DNA of 64,000 bases from an uncultured bacterium (GCA_905216145.1 CAJMST010000004.1:1-64000); one strand, 5' to 3'. Positions 28,071 to 37,233 are shown, numbered from the stretch's first letter. Made by a program: numbers and translations. Notes: generated from the sequence alone by a model not told the origin.

Positions 28071-28107
28071 GCGCGGGATCCGGGTTGCTGGGTCCCGCGC
28101 TTGTTTT
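28071..28107 (+). terminator. Terminator of the sialic-acid operon
   Basis: GCGCGGGAtCC / GGgTCCCGCGC stem followed by TTGTTTT, 52 bases after the nanE stop and ahead of rapZ. A possible rapZ -10 (TATACT near 28047) lies before it. Confidence 0.8.
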
Positions 28108-28138
28108 CGGGAGGCAGCACATGCAAAAGGGAGATGCC

Positions 28139-29041
28139 ATGGATGCGGCGGAGCGCTCGGAGCGCATCCCCGATATCGTCATCATCACCGGAATGTCCGG
28201 ATCGGGCCGCACACAGGCCATGCACGTGTTCGAGGACATGGGCTATTTTTGCATCGATAACCTGCCTCCGCGTCTCATCGCCCAGCTTGCCGAGCTCGTC
28301 GGCATCAATACGGGCGTGGGCAGGCATCTCGCCGTCACCTGTGACCTGCGCAGCCAGGGCTTGTTCGATGAGCTGCTCGATGCCGTTGCCGCACTCGAGG
28401 AGCGCGAGATGAGCTGTGACATCGTGTTTCTCGAGGCCTCTGACGAGGTGCTGATCCGTCGTTATAGCGAAAACCGCCGCCGCCATCCCATTGCCAAGCC
28501 GGGGGAGACTACGGCCGATGCGATTCAGCGCGAGCGCCTGCAGCTGCAGGGTGTGCGCGACCGAGCCGATATGATCATCGACACGAGCCGCCTGCGTACC
28601 TCTGCCCTGCGCAACAAATTGCGCATGGCGTTCTCCGAGTTGTCCGACCAGCAGCTCATGGACGTTCACGTGTTCTCGTTTGGCTTTAAGCACGGTATGC
28701 CCGTTGAGGCGGACATTATGATCGACGTTCGCTTCCTGCCCAATCCGTTCTACGATCCCGAGATGCGCACCATGACCGGTCTCGATAAGAAGGTCTCCGA
28801 CTTTGTTCTGGACCATCCCAAGACCCAGGAGTTCTGGAAAGCTTGGACGCAGCTGCTCGATACGGTGATGCCGGGCTATATCGCGGAGGGCAAGCCACAG
28901 CTTTCTATTGCCATCGGCTGCACGGGCGGTCAACACCGCAGCGTTGCCATCGCCGAGGCCACGGCACGTTATTTGGAAGGCGCTCAATATCACGTGAGCA
29001 TTTCCCACCGCGACCTGTCGCGCGCCAACACGAAAGCATAG
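28139..29041 (+). CDS. rapZ: RapZ/YvcJ family nucleotide-binding protein (RNase adapter)
   Basis: P-loop protein of the RapZ/YvcJ family, which binds GTP/ATP and, in enterobacteria, glucosamine-6-phosphate and small RNAs to control GlmS. Walker A GMSGSGRT is near residue 20, CIDNLPPRLI follows, and the C-terminal domain shows FSFGFKHGMP, DVRFLPNPFYDPEMR and the GCTGGQHRSVAIAE motif that binds the amino-sugar phosphate in RapZ. Length about 300. ATG 28139 (AAAAGGGAG upstream) is preferred; ATG 28121 with GGGAGG upstream is equally possible and adds six residues. The gene is directly followed by whiA; yvcK, which normally separates them, is absent. Confidence 0.92.
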   Translation: MDAAERSERIPDIVIITGMSGSGRTQAMHVFEDMGYFCIDNLPPRLIAQLAELVGINTGVGRHLAVTCDLRSQGLFDELLDAVAALEEREMSCDIVFLEASDEVLIRRYSENRRRHPIAKPGETTADAIQRERLQLQGVRDRADMIIDTSRLRTSALRNKLRMAFSELSDQQLMDVHVFSFGFKHGMPVEADIMIDVRFLPNPFYDPEMRTMTGLDKKVSDFVLDHPKTQEFWKAWTQLLDTVMPGYIAEGKPQLSIAIGCTGGQHRSVAIAEATARYLEGAQYHVSISHRDLSRANTKA

Positions 29042-29047
29042 GCCTGC

Positions 29048-29977
29048 ATGTCGTTTACCGCCGAGGTGCGTGACGAACTCGCGCGCTGCGAACCCGAATG
29101 TGAATACTGCGACTTGTCGACGCTTGCCGCCCTCACGCGCGTGAGCGGTACGCTCTCGCTTGCCGGCTCTGGGCGGTATCGTTTGACGGTTGCGACTGAG
29201 ACGGGAGCCGTCGCGCGCACGATGATCACGCTGACGCATCGTATCCTTAAGCTCAAAACGGAGTTCACCGTCCGCAAATCTGTCTTGCATAAGGTTCGAA
29301 ACTACCTCATCACCTTGCCTGATCAGCCAGACCTGGATAAGGCCTTGGTTCTGCTGGGTATCCTCGACCGTAGGGGAGGACTTGTCGCCGGCGTACCCCG
29401 ACATATCGTTGCCCGTCCTTGCTGCAGGCTTGCCTATATCCGCGGCGCGCTCATCGCGGGCGGCTTCGTGGCCGATCCACGCGGCGATTTTCATTTGGAG
29501 ATCGCTGTGCAGGGCGAGCAATATGCCAAGGGACTTTGCGATCTGTTGGAGCAGATTGGGGTCCATGCTCGTGTTAATGCACGGCGGGGGTCATATGCCG
29601 TGTACATTAAGAGCGCCGAGGAAATCGAGCATCTATTAAAGCTGATTGGTGCCAAGCGCAGCGTTGCCGAGATTGAGGAGGCGCGCGCGGTCAAGTTGGT
29701 TAAGAACGATGTGAACCGTCGCGTGAATGCCGAGCTCGCCAACCAGACCAGAAGCGCCGGTGCCGCCCAACATCAGCTTGCGCTTATCGATGAGCTCGAG
29801 CAGCGTGGCCTTCGCGATGCGCTTCCGGATGCCTTGGCGGTCTTTTGCGACCTGCGCGAGCGCTATCCTGATCTGTCGCTGCGTGATTTGGGGGAGATGG
29901 CTGACCCTCCCTTGTCGAAGTCAGCCCTCTACCATCGTGTTTTACGGCTTGAAAAGCTCATTGAAGCAAACAGGTAG
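29048..29977 (+). CDS. whiA: DNA-binding protein WhiA
   Basis: Regulator known from sporulation of Streptomyces and from chromosome/division control in Bacillus. It has an N-terminal LAGLIDADG-homing-endonuclease-like domain (start MSFTAEVRDELAR, then RGALIAGGFVADPRGDFHLEI) and a C-terminal helix-turn-helix (LSLRDLGEMADPPLSKSALYHR). Length 309. Starts 6 bases after rapZ, so co-transcribed. Here it must have a non-sporulation role. Confidence 0.95.
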   Translation: MSFTAEVRDELARCEPECEYCDLSTLAALTRVSGTLSLAGSGRYRLTVATETGAVARTMITLTHRILKLKTEFTVRKSVLHKVRNYLITLPDQPDLDKALVLLGILDRRGGLVAGVPRHIVARPCCRLAYIRGALIAGGFVADPRGDFHLEIAVQGEQYAKGLCDLLEQIGVHARVNARRGSYAVYIKSAEEIEHLLKLIGAKRSVAEIEEARAVKLVKNDVNRRVNAELANQTRSAGAAQHQLALIDELEQRGLRDALPDALAVFCDLRERYPDLSLRDLGEMADPPLSKSALYHRVLRLEKLIEANR

Positions 29978-30022
29978 TTTGAAGTAACGACTTATATATG
30001 GATTTAGCTGCTATTTTAGTAT

Positions 30023-30036
30023 TTAAAACGTTTTAA
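30023..30036 (+). promoter_or_regulatory. Perfect 14-bp palindrome upstream of gap
   Basis: TTAAAACGTTTTAA, a perfect dyad with a central CG, in an AT-rich stretch 135 bases before the gap start. Its core TAAAACGTTT also occurs over the sialic-acid operon promoter (17318-17329). It resembles LacI/GalR-family or catabolite-control operators. Confidence 0.45.
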
Positions 30037-30092
30037 CGTAAATTTGATTTTCAATTTCGAGCATTCTCGTGAAATTCAAGTCAAAAAAAAGG

Positions 30093-30098
30093 TATATT
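30093..30098 (+). promoter_or_regulatory. Possible -10 of the gap operon
   Basis: TATATT after an A-tract (eight A), 73 bases before the gap start. The -35 region is not well conserved (TGAAAT at 30070-30075), so only the -10 is proposed. Confidence 0.35.
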
Positions 30099-30170
30099 AG
30101 GCGAGTGGTTAGTTTGTGGGCCTCAACGGCGGGCGCTGTAGCTCGCGGGGGCCTTACGAAAGGAGACACA

Positions 30171-31196
30171 ATGGCAGTAAAGGTTGCTATTAACGGCTTC
30201 GGTCGCATCGGTCGTCTGGCTTTCCGTCAGATGTTCGGTCATGAGGGCTCCGAGATCGTCGCTATCAACGACCTCACCTCTCCCGATATGCTCGCTTACC
30301 TGCTGAAGTACGACTCCACGCAGGGCAACTACGCTCGCGATCACGAGGTCGTTGCTGGCGAGGATTCCATCACCGTTGACGGCAAGGAGATCAAGATCTA
30401 CAAGGAGGCCGACGCCAACAACCTGCCTTGGGGCGACCTCGACGTCGACGTCGTTCTCGAGTGCACCGGCTTCTACACCAGCAAGGCTAAGGCTCAGGCC
30501 CACATCAACGCTGGCGCCAAGAAGGTCGTCATCTCCGCTCCGGCCGGCAGTGATCTGCCCACCATCGTGTACAACGTCAACCATGAGACGCTGACCGCTG
30601 AGGACAACATCATCTCCGCTGCTTCCTGCACCACCAACTGCCTCGCCCCGATGGCCAAGGGTCTGAACGACTTCGCTCCCATCGTGTCCGGCATCATGAC
30701 CACCATCCACGCCTTCACCGGCGACCAGATGCCGCTCGACGGCCCGCAGCGCAAGGGCAACTTCCGTCGCTCCCGCGCCTGCTCCGAGAACATCGTCCCG
30801 AACACCACGGGCGCTGCCAAGGCCATCGGCCTGGTTCTCCCCGAGCTCAACGGCAAGCTCATCGGTGCCGCCCAGCGCGTCCCGACGCCGACCGGCTCGC
30901 TGACCAACCTCTACGCCGTCGTTGACAAGAAGGTCACCGTCGACGAGGTCAACGCTGCCATGAAGGCTTACGCCGAGACCATCCCCGAGACCTTCGCCTA
31001 CAACGAGGACCAGATCGTCTCCCGCGACATCGTCGGCGAGACCCACGGCTCCATCTTCGACGCCACTCAGACCATGTGCTCTGACCTCGGCAACGGTCAG
31101 ACCCTCGTTCAGGTCACCTCTTGGTACGACAACGAGAACTCCTACACCTCTCAGATGGTCCGCACCATCAAGTACTTCGAGAAGTTCGTTGCTTAA
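30171..31196 (+). CDS. gap: Glyceraldehyde-3-phosphate dehydrogenase
   Basis: NAD-dependent oxidation and phosphorylation of glyceraldehyde-3-phosphate in glycolysis. NAD-binding fold [14 protein letters not shown] at the N-terminus; catalytic cysteine in [25 protein letters not shown] near the C-terminus. Length 341. Start ATG 30171 with AAAGGAGAC. Strong codon bias fits high expression. It heads a glycolytic operon; an attenuating terminator separates it from pgk. Confidence 0.98.
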   Translation: MAVKVAINGFGRIGRLAFRQMFGHEGSEIVAINDLTSPDMLAYLLKYDSTQGNYARDHEVVAGEDSITVDGKEIKIYKEADANNLPWGDLDVDVVLECTGFYTSKAKAQAHINAGAKKVVISAPAGSDLPTIVYNVNHETLTAEDNIISAASCTTNCLAPMAKGLNDFAPIVSGIMTTIHAFTGDQMPLDGPQRKGNFRRSRACSENIVPNTTGAAKAIGLVLPELNGKLIGAAQRVPTPTGSLTNLYAVVDKKVTVDEVNAAMKAYAETIPETFAYNEDQIVSRDIVGETHGSIFDATQTMCSDLGNGQTLVQVTSWYDNENSYTSQMVRTIKYFEKFVA

Positions 31197-31233
31197 TTTA
31201 GCTTTTAGCGAATAGCTCGTTGAGCGTCTAAAG

Positions 31234-31280
31234 AAGGGCGCGGCCTTATAGGGCTTACACCCTAGGGTCGCGCCCTTTTT
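31234..31280 (+). terminator. Terminator/attenuator between gap and pgk
   Basis: AAGGGCGCG (31234-31242) / CGCGCCCTT (31269-31277) plus further pairs, followed by five T. Because pgk follows after only 60 bases, it probably lowers pgk-tpiA-gpmI expression relative to gap. Confidence 0.85.
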
Positions 31281-31336
31281 ATAAGAAATCGTCTGCCGTA
31301 ATGGGAGGCAGACACGTACGAAAGGTAGAAGCAAAC

Positions 31337-32527
31337 ATGGCCTTTACCAAGAAGACCGTCCGCGACATCGATGTCGACGGAAAGCGCGTTCTCGTCCGCG
31401 TTGACTTTAACGTGCCTATCAAGGATGGCGTCGTTGGCGACACCACCCGTATCAAGGCTGCCCTGCCCACCATCAACTACCTCGTTGAGCACAACGCTCG
31501 CGTCATCCTCATGAGCCACCTCGGCCGTCCCGAGGGCACCGGCTTCCAGCCCGAGCTGTCCCTCGAGCCCGTCGCCAAGAAGCTCGCTGAGCTCTCTGGT
31601 CTCGACGTTGCCTTTGTCGCCGACACCTACGGCGAGAAGGCTGCTGAGGCTGTCGCCGCCGTCGAGCCGGGCAAGGTCCTCGTTCTCGAGAACGTCCGTT
31701 TTGACAAGCGTGAGAAGAAGAACGATCCCGAGATCGCCAAGAAGCTCGCTTCCTATGGTGACGTCTTCGTTCTCGATGCCTTCGGCACCGCTCACCGCGC
31801 CCAGGGTTCCGTCGTGGGCCCCGCCGCTTACCTGCCTGCCGTCGCCGGCTTCCTGCTCGAGAAGGAGGTCGACACGCTGACCGGCATCTTCGCCGAGCCC
31901 GAGCGCCCCTTCGTCGCCATCGTCGGCGGTTCCAAGGTTTCCTCCAAGATCGGCGTTCTCGATCACCTCATCGACTCTGCTGACACCCTGATCATCGGTG
32001 GCGGTATGGCCTACACCTTCTTCCTGGCTCAGGGCCTGTCCGTCGGTCAGTCCCTCAAGGAAGAGGACTGGGTCGAGCGCGCTGGCGAGATGCTCAAGAA
32101 GGCCGAGGAGAAGGGCGTCAAGATCCTGCTCCCCATCGACAACCGCGTTGCCGATCATTTTGGCGAGGACGCTGTCCCCGAGGTTGTCGCTTCCGACGCT
32201 ATCCCCGACGATCGTGAGGGCATGGACATCGGCCCCAAGACCGAGGAGCTCTACGCCGAGGCCGTCAAGGGCGCCAAGACCGTGTTCTGGAATGGCCCCA
32301 TGGGCGTCTTCGAGTTCGACAACTTTGCTCACGGCACCCAGGCTATCGCCGAGGCTGTCGCCGAGGCCGACTGCACCTCGATCATCGGCGGTGGCGACTC
32401 TGTCGCAGCTGTCAACAAGTTCAACCTGGCCGACAAGATGAGCTGGATCTCCACCGGTGGTGGCGCTTCCATGGAGCTCGTCGAGGGTAAGGCCCTGCCC
32501 GGAGTGGAGGCGCTTCTCGATGCCTAA
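31337..32527 (+). CDS. pgk: Phosphoglycerate kinase
   Basis: Transfers phosphate from 1,3-bisphosphoglycerate to ADP. Signature RVDFNVPIKDG at the N-terminus, HLGRPEG, and the nucleotide-binding end IIGGGDSVAAVNKF. Length 396, standard. Start ATG 31337 behind GAAAGGTAG. Its last 8 bases overlap tpiA. Confidence 0.98.
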   Translation: MAFTKKTVRDIDVDGKRVLVRVDFNVPIKDGVVGDTTRIKAALPTINYLVEHNARVILMSHLGRPEGTGFQPELSLEPVAKKLAELSGLDVAFVADTYGEKAAEAVAAVEPGKVLVLENVRFDKREKKNDPEIAKKLASYGDVFVLDAFGTAHRAQGSVVGPAAYLPAVAGFLLEKEVDTLTGIFAEPERPFVAIVGGSKVSSKIGVLDHLIDSADTLIIGGGMAYTFFLAQGLSVGQSLKEEDWVERAGEMLKKAEEKGVKILLPIDNRVADHFGEDAVPEVVASDAIPDDREGMDIGPKTEELYAEAVKGAKTVFWNGPMGVFEFDNFAHGTQAIAEAVAEADCTSIIGGGDSVAAVNKFNLADKMSWISTGGGASMELVEGKALPGVEALLDA

Positions 32528-33287
32528 TCGCACCCTTCTTATCGCTGGTAACTGGAAGATGAACAACGACGTCGCCGAGGCTGCCAAGCTCGCCGACGAG
32601 CTGGCTCAGGCTCTGCCCGAGGTTCCGGCTGGCGTCGAGGTGCTCGTCTGCCCTCCGACCATCGACATCACCACGGTTCATGACCGCATTCAGGCTGCCC
32701 CCATCGCCCTCGGTGCACAGAACGTGTACTGGGAGGCCAAGGGTGCCTTCACCGGTGAGTCCTCTTGCGACATGCTCAAGTCCGCTGGCTGCACCTACTG
32801 CATCATCGGTCACTCCGAGCGTCGCGACTACTTCCACGAGACCGACGAGGACCAGAACAAGAAGGCTAAGGCTCTCGTTGCCGCCGGCCTTGTTCCCGTC
32901 TTCTGCTGCGGCGAGTCCCTCGAGGTCCGCGAGGCTGGCACCTATGTCGAGCACGTCGTGAACCAGGTCAAGGCTGGCCTTGCTGGTCTTGAGATCACCT
33001 GCCCCAAGCAGGTCGTCGTCGCCTACGAGCCCATCTGGGCCATCGGCACCGGCAAGACCGCTACCGCCGAGGACGCTCAGGAGGTCTGCGGTGCTATCCG
33101 TGAGACCCTCAAGGAGATGTTCGGCGAGGAGCTCGCTAACGGCATCCGCGTGCTGTATGGCGGTTCCGCCAAGCCCGGCAACATCGCCGAGCTCGTCGCC
33201 AAGCCCGACGTTGACGGCGCCCTCGTGGGCGGCGCTTCGCTCAAGGCTGCCGACTTCGCCTCTATGGTCGTCAAGGCAGGCGAGTAG
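32520..33287 (+). CDS. tpiA: Triosephosphate isomerase
   Basis: Interconverts dihydroxyacetone phosphate and glyceraldehyde-3-phosphate. NWKMNN (catalytic Lys), IIGHSERR (catalytic His) and AYEPIWAIGTGKTAT (catalytic Glu plus flexible loop) are all intact. Length 255. The start codon lies within the end of pgk, so translation is coupled. Confidence 0.98.
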   Translation: MPNRTLLIAGNWKMNNDVAEAAKLADELAQALPEVPAGVEVLVCPPTIDITTVHDRIQAAPIALGAQNVYWEAKGAFTGESSCDMLKSAGCTYCIIGHSERRDYFHETDEDQNKKAKALVAAGLVPVFCCGESLEVREAGTYVEHVVNQVKAGLAGLEITCPKQVVVAYEPIWAIGTGKTATAEDAQEVCGAIRETLKEMFGEELANGIRVLYGGSAKPGNIAELVAKPDVDGALVGGASLKAADFASMVVKAGE

Positions 33288-33292
33288 GACAT

Positions 33293-34846
33293 ATGGCACA
33301 ACGTCATCTTCCTGCACTCCTGATTATCATGGACGGCTGCGGCCTTGCTCCGGCCGATGGCGAGAACGCCGTCGCCGCTGCCAAGACGCCCTTCCTTGAT
33401 GGCCTGTACGAGAAGTATCCTCACACCACGCTCGGTGCTTCGGGCGAGGACGTGGGCCTTCCCGACGGCCAGATGGGCAACTCCGAGGTGGGTCACCTCA
33501 ACATCGGTGCCGGTCGCATCGTGTTCCAGGAGCTTTCGCGCATCAACAATGCCATCAAGGACGGCTCCATCGCCAAGAACGAGGTTTTCGTCAAGGCCAT
33601 GGACGATGTCAAGGCTGACGGCAAGACTCTCCACCTCATGGGCCTTATGAGCCCTGGCGGCGTTCACTCCCACATGAACCACGTCGAGGCTCTGGTCAAG
33701 ATGGCTGCCGAGCATGGTGTCAAGACCGTTCGCGTCCACGCCTTCATGGATGGCCGCGACGTCGACCCGCAGTCCGGTGCCGGTTACATGAGTGAGTTCT
33801 GCGCCTTCCTGGCCAAGATTTCCGAGGAGACCGGTTGCGACGCTCGCGTTGCCACCGTCTCGGGTCGTTATTGGGCGATGGACCGCGACAACCGTTGGGA
33901 GCGCATCCAGCGCGCCTACGACGTCATGGTCAACGCGTCCGATGCTGATACCGACCCCGTTGCCGGTATCAAGGCCTACTACGAGAAGGACCCGCGCGGC
34001 GACGAGTTCGTCGAGCCCTTCGCTGCCCACAACGAGGGCATCCACGAGGGCGACGCGGCTATTTTCTTCAACTTCCGTCCCGACCGCGCACGTCAGATGA
34101 CCCGCGTGTTCACGGACAAGGAGTTCGACGGCTTTGAGCGCGAGCAGATCAAGCTCTCGCACTTTGTGACGATGACCGAGTACGATCCGACGTTTGACGT
34201 CGAGGTCGCCTTCCCCAAGACGTTCCCCGAGAACGTCCTGGCCGACGTCATCGCCGCCAATGGCCTGAAGCAGCTGCACACCGCCGAGACCGAGAAGTAC
34301 GCCCACGTGACGTTCTTCCTCAACGGCGGCATCGAGGAGCCCAAGGAGGGCGAGGAGCGCGTGCTCGTCGCTTCCCCCAAGGTCGCTACCTACGATCTGC
34401 AGCCCGAGATGAGCGCTCCCGAGGTGACCGAGAAGCTTGTCGCCGCCATCAACGAGGATCGCGCTGATTTCTACATCGTGAACTTCGCGAACTGCGACAT
34501 GGTTGGTCACACCGGTGTCTTCGACGCCGCCGTTAAGGCCGTCGAGGCTGTTGACGATGCCCTGTCCAAGGTTGTCCCGGCGATTCTCGCCAAGGGCGGC
34601 TTTGCGCTGATTACCGCCGACCACGGTAACGCCGATCACATGTTTGACGTTGCTTCCGACGGTTCCAAGCATCCGTTTACGGCTCACACCACCAACCGCG
34701 TGCCGTTCATCATTGTTGATGAGAAGGCACAGCTCACCGGTATCGAGGACGGCCGTCTTTCCGATATCGCTCCGACCATGCTCACCATGGCTGGTATTGA
34801 GCCTTCCGCCGAGATGACGGGCCGCGTGCTCGCCACCGAGGCCTAA
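33293..34846 (+). CDS. gpmI: 2,3-bisphosphoglycerate-independent phosphoglycerate mutase
   Basis: Mn-dependent alkaline-phosphatase-superfamily mutase converting 3- to 2-phosphoglycerate. N-terminal LLIIMDGCGLAP (the family usually has DGWG), catalytic serine in MGNSEVGHLNIGAGR, the phosphotransferase domain with HAFMDGRDVDPQS, and C-terminal metal ligands in ITADHGNADHM. Length 517. Starts 5 bases after tpiA; a terminator follows. Confidence 0.97.
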   Translation: MAQRHLPALLIIMDGCGLAPADGENAVAAAKTPFLDGLYEKYPHTTLGASGEDVGLPDGQMGNSEVGHLNIGAGRIVFQELSRINNAIKDGSIAKNEVFVKAMDDVKADGKTLHLMGLMSPGGVHSHMNHVEALVKMAAEHGVKTVRVHAFMDGRDVDPQSGAGYMSEFCAFLAKISEETGCDARVATVSGRYWAMDRDNRWERIQRAYDVMVNASDADTDPVAGIKAYYEKDPRGDEFVEPFAAHNEGIHEGDAAIFFNFRPDRARQMTRVFTDKEFDGFEREQIKLSHFVTMTEYDPTFDVEVAFPKTFPENVLADVIAANGLKQLHTAETEKYAHVTFFLNGGIEEPKEGEERVLVASPKVATYDLQPEMSAPEVTEKLVAAINEDRADFYIVNFANCDMVGHTGVFDAAVKAVEAVDDALSKVVPAILAKGGFALITADHGNADHMFDVASDGSKHPFTAHTTNRVPFIIVDEKAQLTGIEDGRLSDIAPTMLTMAGIEPSAEMTGRVLATEA

Positions 34847-34871
34847 TAGAAAACAAATACCGTTTTCTAGT

Positions 34872-34905
34872 AAGGGGGTTGTCCACAACCGGACAACCCC
34901 CTTTT
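34872..34905 (+). terminator. Terminator of the glycolytic operon
   Basis: AAGGGGGTTGTCC / GGACAACCCCCTT with a 6-base loop and a run of five T. Confidence 0.92.
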
Positions 34906-35010
34906 TGGTATTTCTGCCATTTCCACCCCGTCCTTGAGTGGCAGGTAGGGGAGAGCGGGGGATTGTGGTACAGTACTGGAGTTTGAACTGTTCTATTAAG
35001 GAGCTTATCT

Positions 35011-35265
35011 ATGGGTCCGTTCCAGATTCTTCTGTTTGTCGTTTGGGCTGTTTCTGCCGTGGCGCTGACGATTCTCGTCCTGATGCATTCCGGTAAGGGT
35101 ACCGGCGTTTCGGATATGATTGCCAGCTCGCTGTATAACTCCAGCTCTGCCACGGGCGTCATGGAGCAGAACCTTGACCGCCTGACCGTCATCATGGCTG
35201 TCGTGTTTGCCGTGTGCGTCGTGCTGTGCATGTTCTTCTTCCCGCAGGGCATCGTGGGCTACTAA
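35011..35265 (+). CDS. secG: Preprotein translocase subunit SecG
   Basis: Small accessory of the SecYEG channel. Two membrane segments (about residues 3-23 and 58-78) flank the conserved cytoplasmic loop MHSGKGTGVSDM. Length 84. Start ATG 35011 with AAGGAG. Its position after the glycolytic genes is the usual actinobacterial one. Confidence 0.93.
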   Translation: MGPFQILLFVVWAVSAVALTILVLMHSGKGTGVSDMIASSLYNSSSATGVMEQNLDRLTVIMAVVFAVCVVLCMFFFPQGIVGY

Positions 35266-35287
35266 TCACGAGCTGCATAAATACTTG

Positions 35288-35317
35288 AAAAGGGTCCCGC
35301 AAGTGCGGGACCCTTTT
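35288..35317 (+). terminator. Terminator of secG
   Basis: AAAAGGGTCCCGC / GCGGGACCCTTTTT with an AAGT loop; near-perfect. Confidence 0.95.
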
Positions 35318-35328
35318 TGTTTACATAT

Positions 35329-35359
35329 TTGTAACAGAGTCAAAATATCCTCATATACT
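35329..35359 (+). promoter_or_regulatory. Possible distal promoter of the opp operon
   Basis: TTGTAA (35329-35334), 19-base spacer, TATACT (35354-35359). The spacing is long. The proximal candidate at 35432-35460 is better. Confidence 0.3.
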
Positions 35360-35428
35360 TCGCCCAACTAAAGAAAATCTCGACCGTTAACCGGAATTAG
35401 CCCCAAATCGTGCATAAAATGCGCTACT

Positions 35429-35460
35429 GTATTGCAATACGTTGGTCCGCTTTGTATAAC
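35429..35460 (+). promoter_or_regulatory. Opp operon promoter overlapped by a palindrome
   Basis: TTGCAA (35432-35437), exactly 17 bases, TATAAC (35455-35460). The -35 lies inside the perfect 12-bp palindrome GTATTGCAATAC (35429-35440), a likely operator. Downstream in the leader GGTCCGC (35444-35450) can pair with GCGGACC (35472-35478). The rest of 35318-35556 shows no gene. Confidence 0.5.
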
Positions 35461-35556
35461 CAGCCAAAACGGCGGACCGCGTTTGAATGGTTCGATTGGG
35501 CTGTCTTGACGTTGCCCGACCGAACTTACTTTGTCCTATCTCATAAGGAGGATGGC

Positions 35557-37233
35557 ATGGCTGATTCTATGTTCCACCAGCCCGTTATGGGTCGTCGCGC
35601 CTTTGTCGGCGGTACCCTTGCTGCGAGCTCCATGGCTTTTCTTGCCGCATGCGGCAAGAAGGGCGGCGACGCTTCCGGTTCTGAGTCCGGTTCGACGCTG
35701 AACTTCTACATCAACAACCCGGTCTGCATCGACCCCTATAACGTCCAGGAGGACCAGGGCACTCAGGTCGAGTACCAGCTCTTTGATGCTCTGACCTCTT
35801 ATGACGCCGAGAAGGGCGAGATCGTTCCGCTGGCTTGCGAGTCCTTTGAGGCCAACGACGACGCCACCGAGTTCACCTTCAAGATCAAGAAGGCCAAGTT
35901 CCACAACGGTGACGACGTTACCTCCAAGTCCTTCAAGCTCGGTTGGGAGCGTCTGGTCAACACCAAGTCGGCCATCGCTACCGAGTACGGCCCTTCCGAG
36001 GTCTCCTATCACCTTTCTATGGTCGAGGGCTATGACGACCTGCTTGCCGGTAACGCTACCGAGCTCAGCGGTGTTACTTGCCCCGACGATGAGACCCTCG
36101 TCGTCAAGCTGTCTTCCGCTTACGCCGACTTCCCCTTCGTCGCCTCTCACCCGGCTCTGGCCCCGGTTCCCGAGTGCGCCGAGTCCGATGTCAAGAGCTT
36201 CTATCTTGCACCGGTCGGTAACGGCCCGTTCATGATGGACGGCAAGTGGGAGGATGGTCAGGAGATCAACCTCAAGAAGTTCGACGATTACTATGGCGAC
36301 AAGGCCAAGATCGATGGCATCCACTTCCAGGTCATCAAGGACATGGAGACTGCTTACAAGGAGTTCCAGGCCGGTAACCTCGATGTCTGCGACGTTCCCG
36401 TTGCTCAGATCGATGCCGCCAAGAAGGATCGCGGCGTGTCCAAGGACGGCTACACCATGGGTGACGGCGAGCGCATGCTGCTCGGCGCCGAGCCTTCCAC
36501 GTACTATCTGACCTGCAACACCACGGCCGAGCCGTTCAACAACGCCGACCTGCGTAGGGGCATCTCCCTGGCCATCAACCGTGAGGCCATCTGCAAGACC
36601 ATCTTCAAGGGTACTTGTACCCCTGCCGACGGCATTGTTCCTCCGGGCATCGATGGCTACAAGGAGGGCGCATGGGAGTTCTGCGCCTACGATGTCGACA
36701 AGGCTAACGAGTACCTCGACAAGGTTGCTCCCGCTGGCGCTAACGGGGATCGTGGCATTAGCGTGACCCTTTCCTACAACCAGGACGGCGGTCACAAGGA
36801 GATCATGGAGTCCATCATCGGCGACCTCGCCAAGGTTGGCGTTACCGCTGTCTCCGATACCCCCGAGTGGTCTGCCCTGCTCGAGCAGTATCAGAACTTT
36901 AACTATCAGTTCGGTCGTCTGGGTTGGATTGCCGACTACCCGATCATGGACAACTTCCTGTATCCGCTGTTCCACTCCGACTCCCTCGGTGGCGACAACC
37001 GCTCTGGTTACAGCAACCCCGAGTTCGACGCCAAGGTCGACGAGGCTCGTACTATTGTTGACGACGAGGAGCGCGTCGCTAAGATGCAGGAGGCCGATGC
37101 AATGGTCGCTGCCGACTGCCCGGTCATCCCGGTGATGTTCTACACGCACACCATCGTCGGCTCCGATCGCATCAAGCACCTCTATGTCGATCCGCAGAAG
37201 CATGCCGAGCTGGGTACCGCTGAGCTCGCCTAA
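35557..37233 (+). CDS. oppA: Oligopeptide-binding lipoprotein (SBP family 5)
   Basis: Extracellular receptor of the second peptide-family ABC importer. Signal sequence with paired arginines (GRRAFVGGTLAASSMAFLAAC) and a lipobox LAAC near residue 29. The mature SBP_bac_5 domain is of OppA type; length 558. Start ATG 35557 with AAGGAGG upstream; the frame extends further upstream but without a site. It is the first gene of a complete oppABCDF-like operon. The ligand is probably oligopeptides, inferred from family and the canonical subunit set. Confidence 0.9.
   Translation: MADSMFHQPVMGRRAFVGGTLAASSMAFLAACGKKGGDASGSESGSTLNFYINNPVCIDPYNVQEDQGTQVEYQLFDALTSYDAEKGEIVPLACESFEANDDATEFTFKIKKAKFHNGDDVTSKSFKLGWERLVNTKSAIATEYGPSEVSYHLSMVEGYDDLLAGNATELSGVTCPDDETLVVKLSSAYADFPFVASHPALAPVPECAESDVKSFYLAPVGNGPFMMDGKWEDGQEINLKKFDDYYGDKAKIDGIHFQVIKDMETAYKEFQAGNLDVCDVPVAQIDAAKKDRGVSKDGYTMGDGERMLLGAEPSTYYLTCNTTAEPFNNADLRRGISLAINREAICKTIFKGTCTPADGIVPPGIDGYKEGAWEFCAYDVDKANEYLDKVAPAGANGDRGISVTLSYNQDGGHKEIMESIIGDLAKVGVTAVSDTPEWSALLEQYQNFNYQFGRLGWIADYPIMDNFLYPLFHSDSLGGDNRSGYSNPEFDAKVDEARTIVDDEERVAKMQEADAMVAADCPVIPVMFYTHTIVGSDRIKHLYVDPQKHAELGTAELA

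Noticed and set aside
33077..34888. Long antisense frames over pgk, tpiA and gpmI
   Set aside because: No recognisable motif, no start signal; shadow of conserved glycolytic genes on the plus strand.
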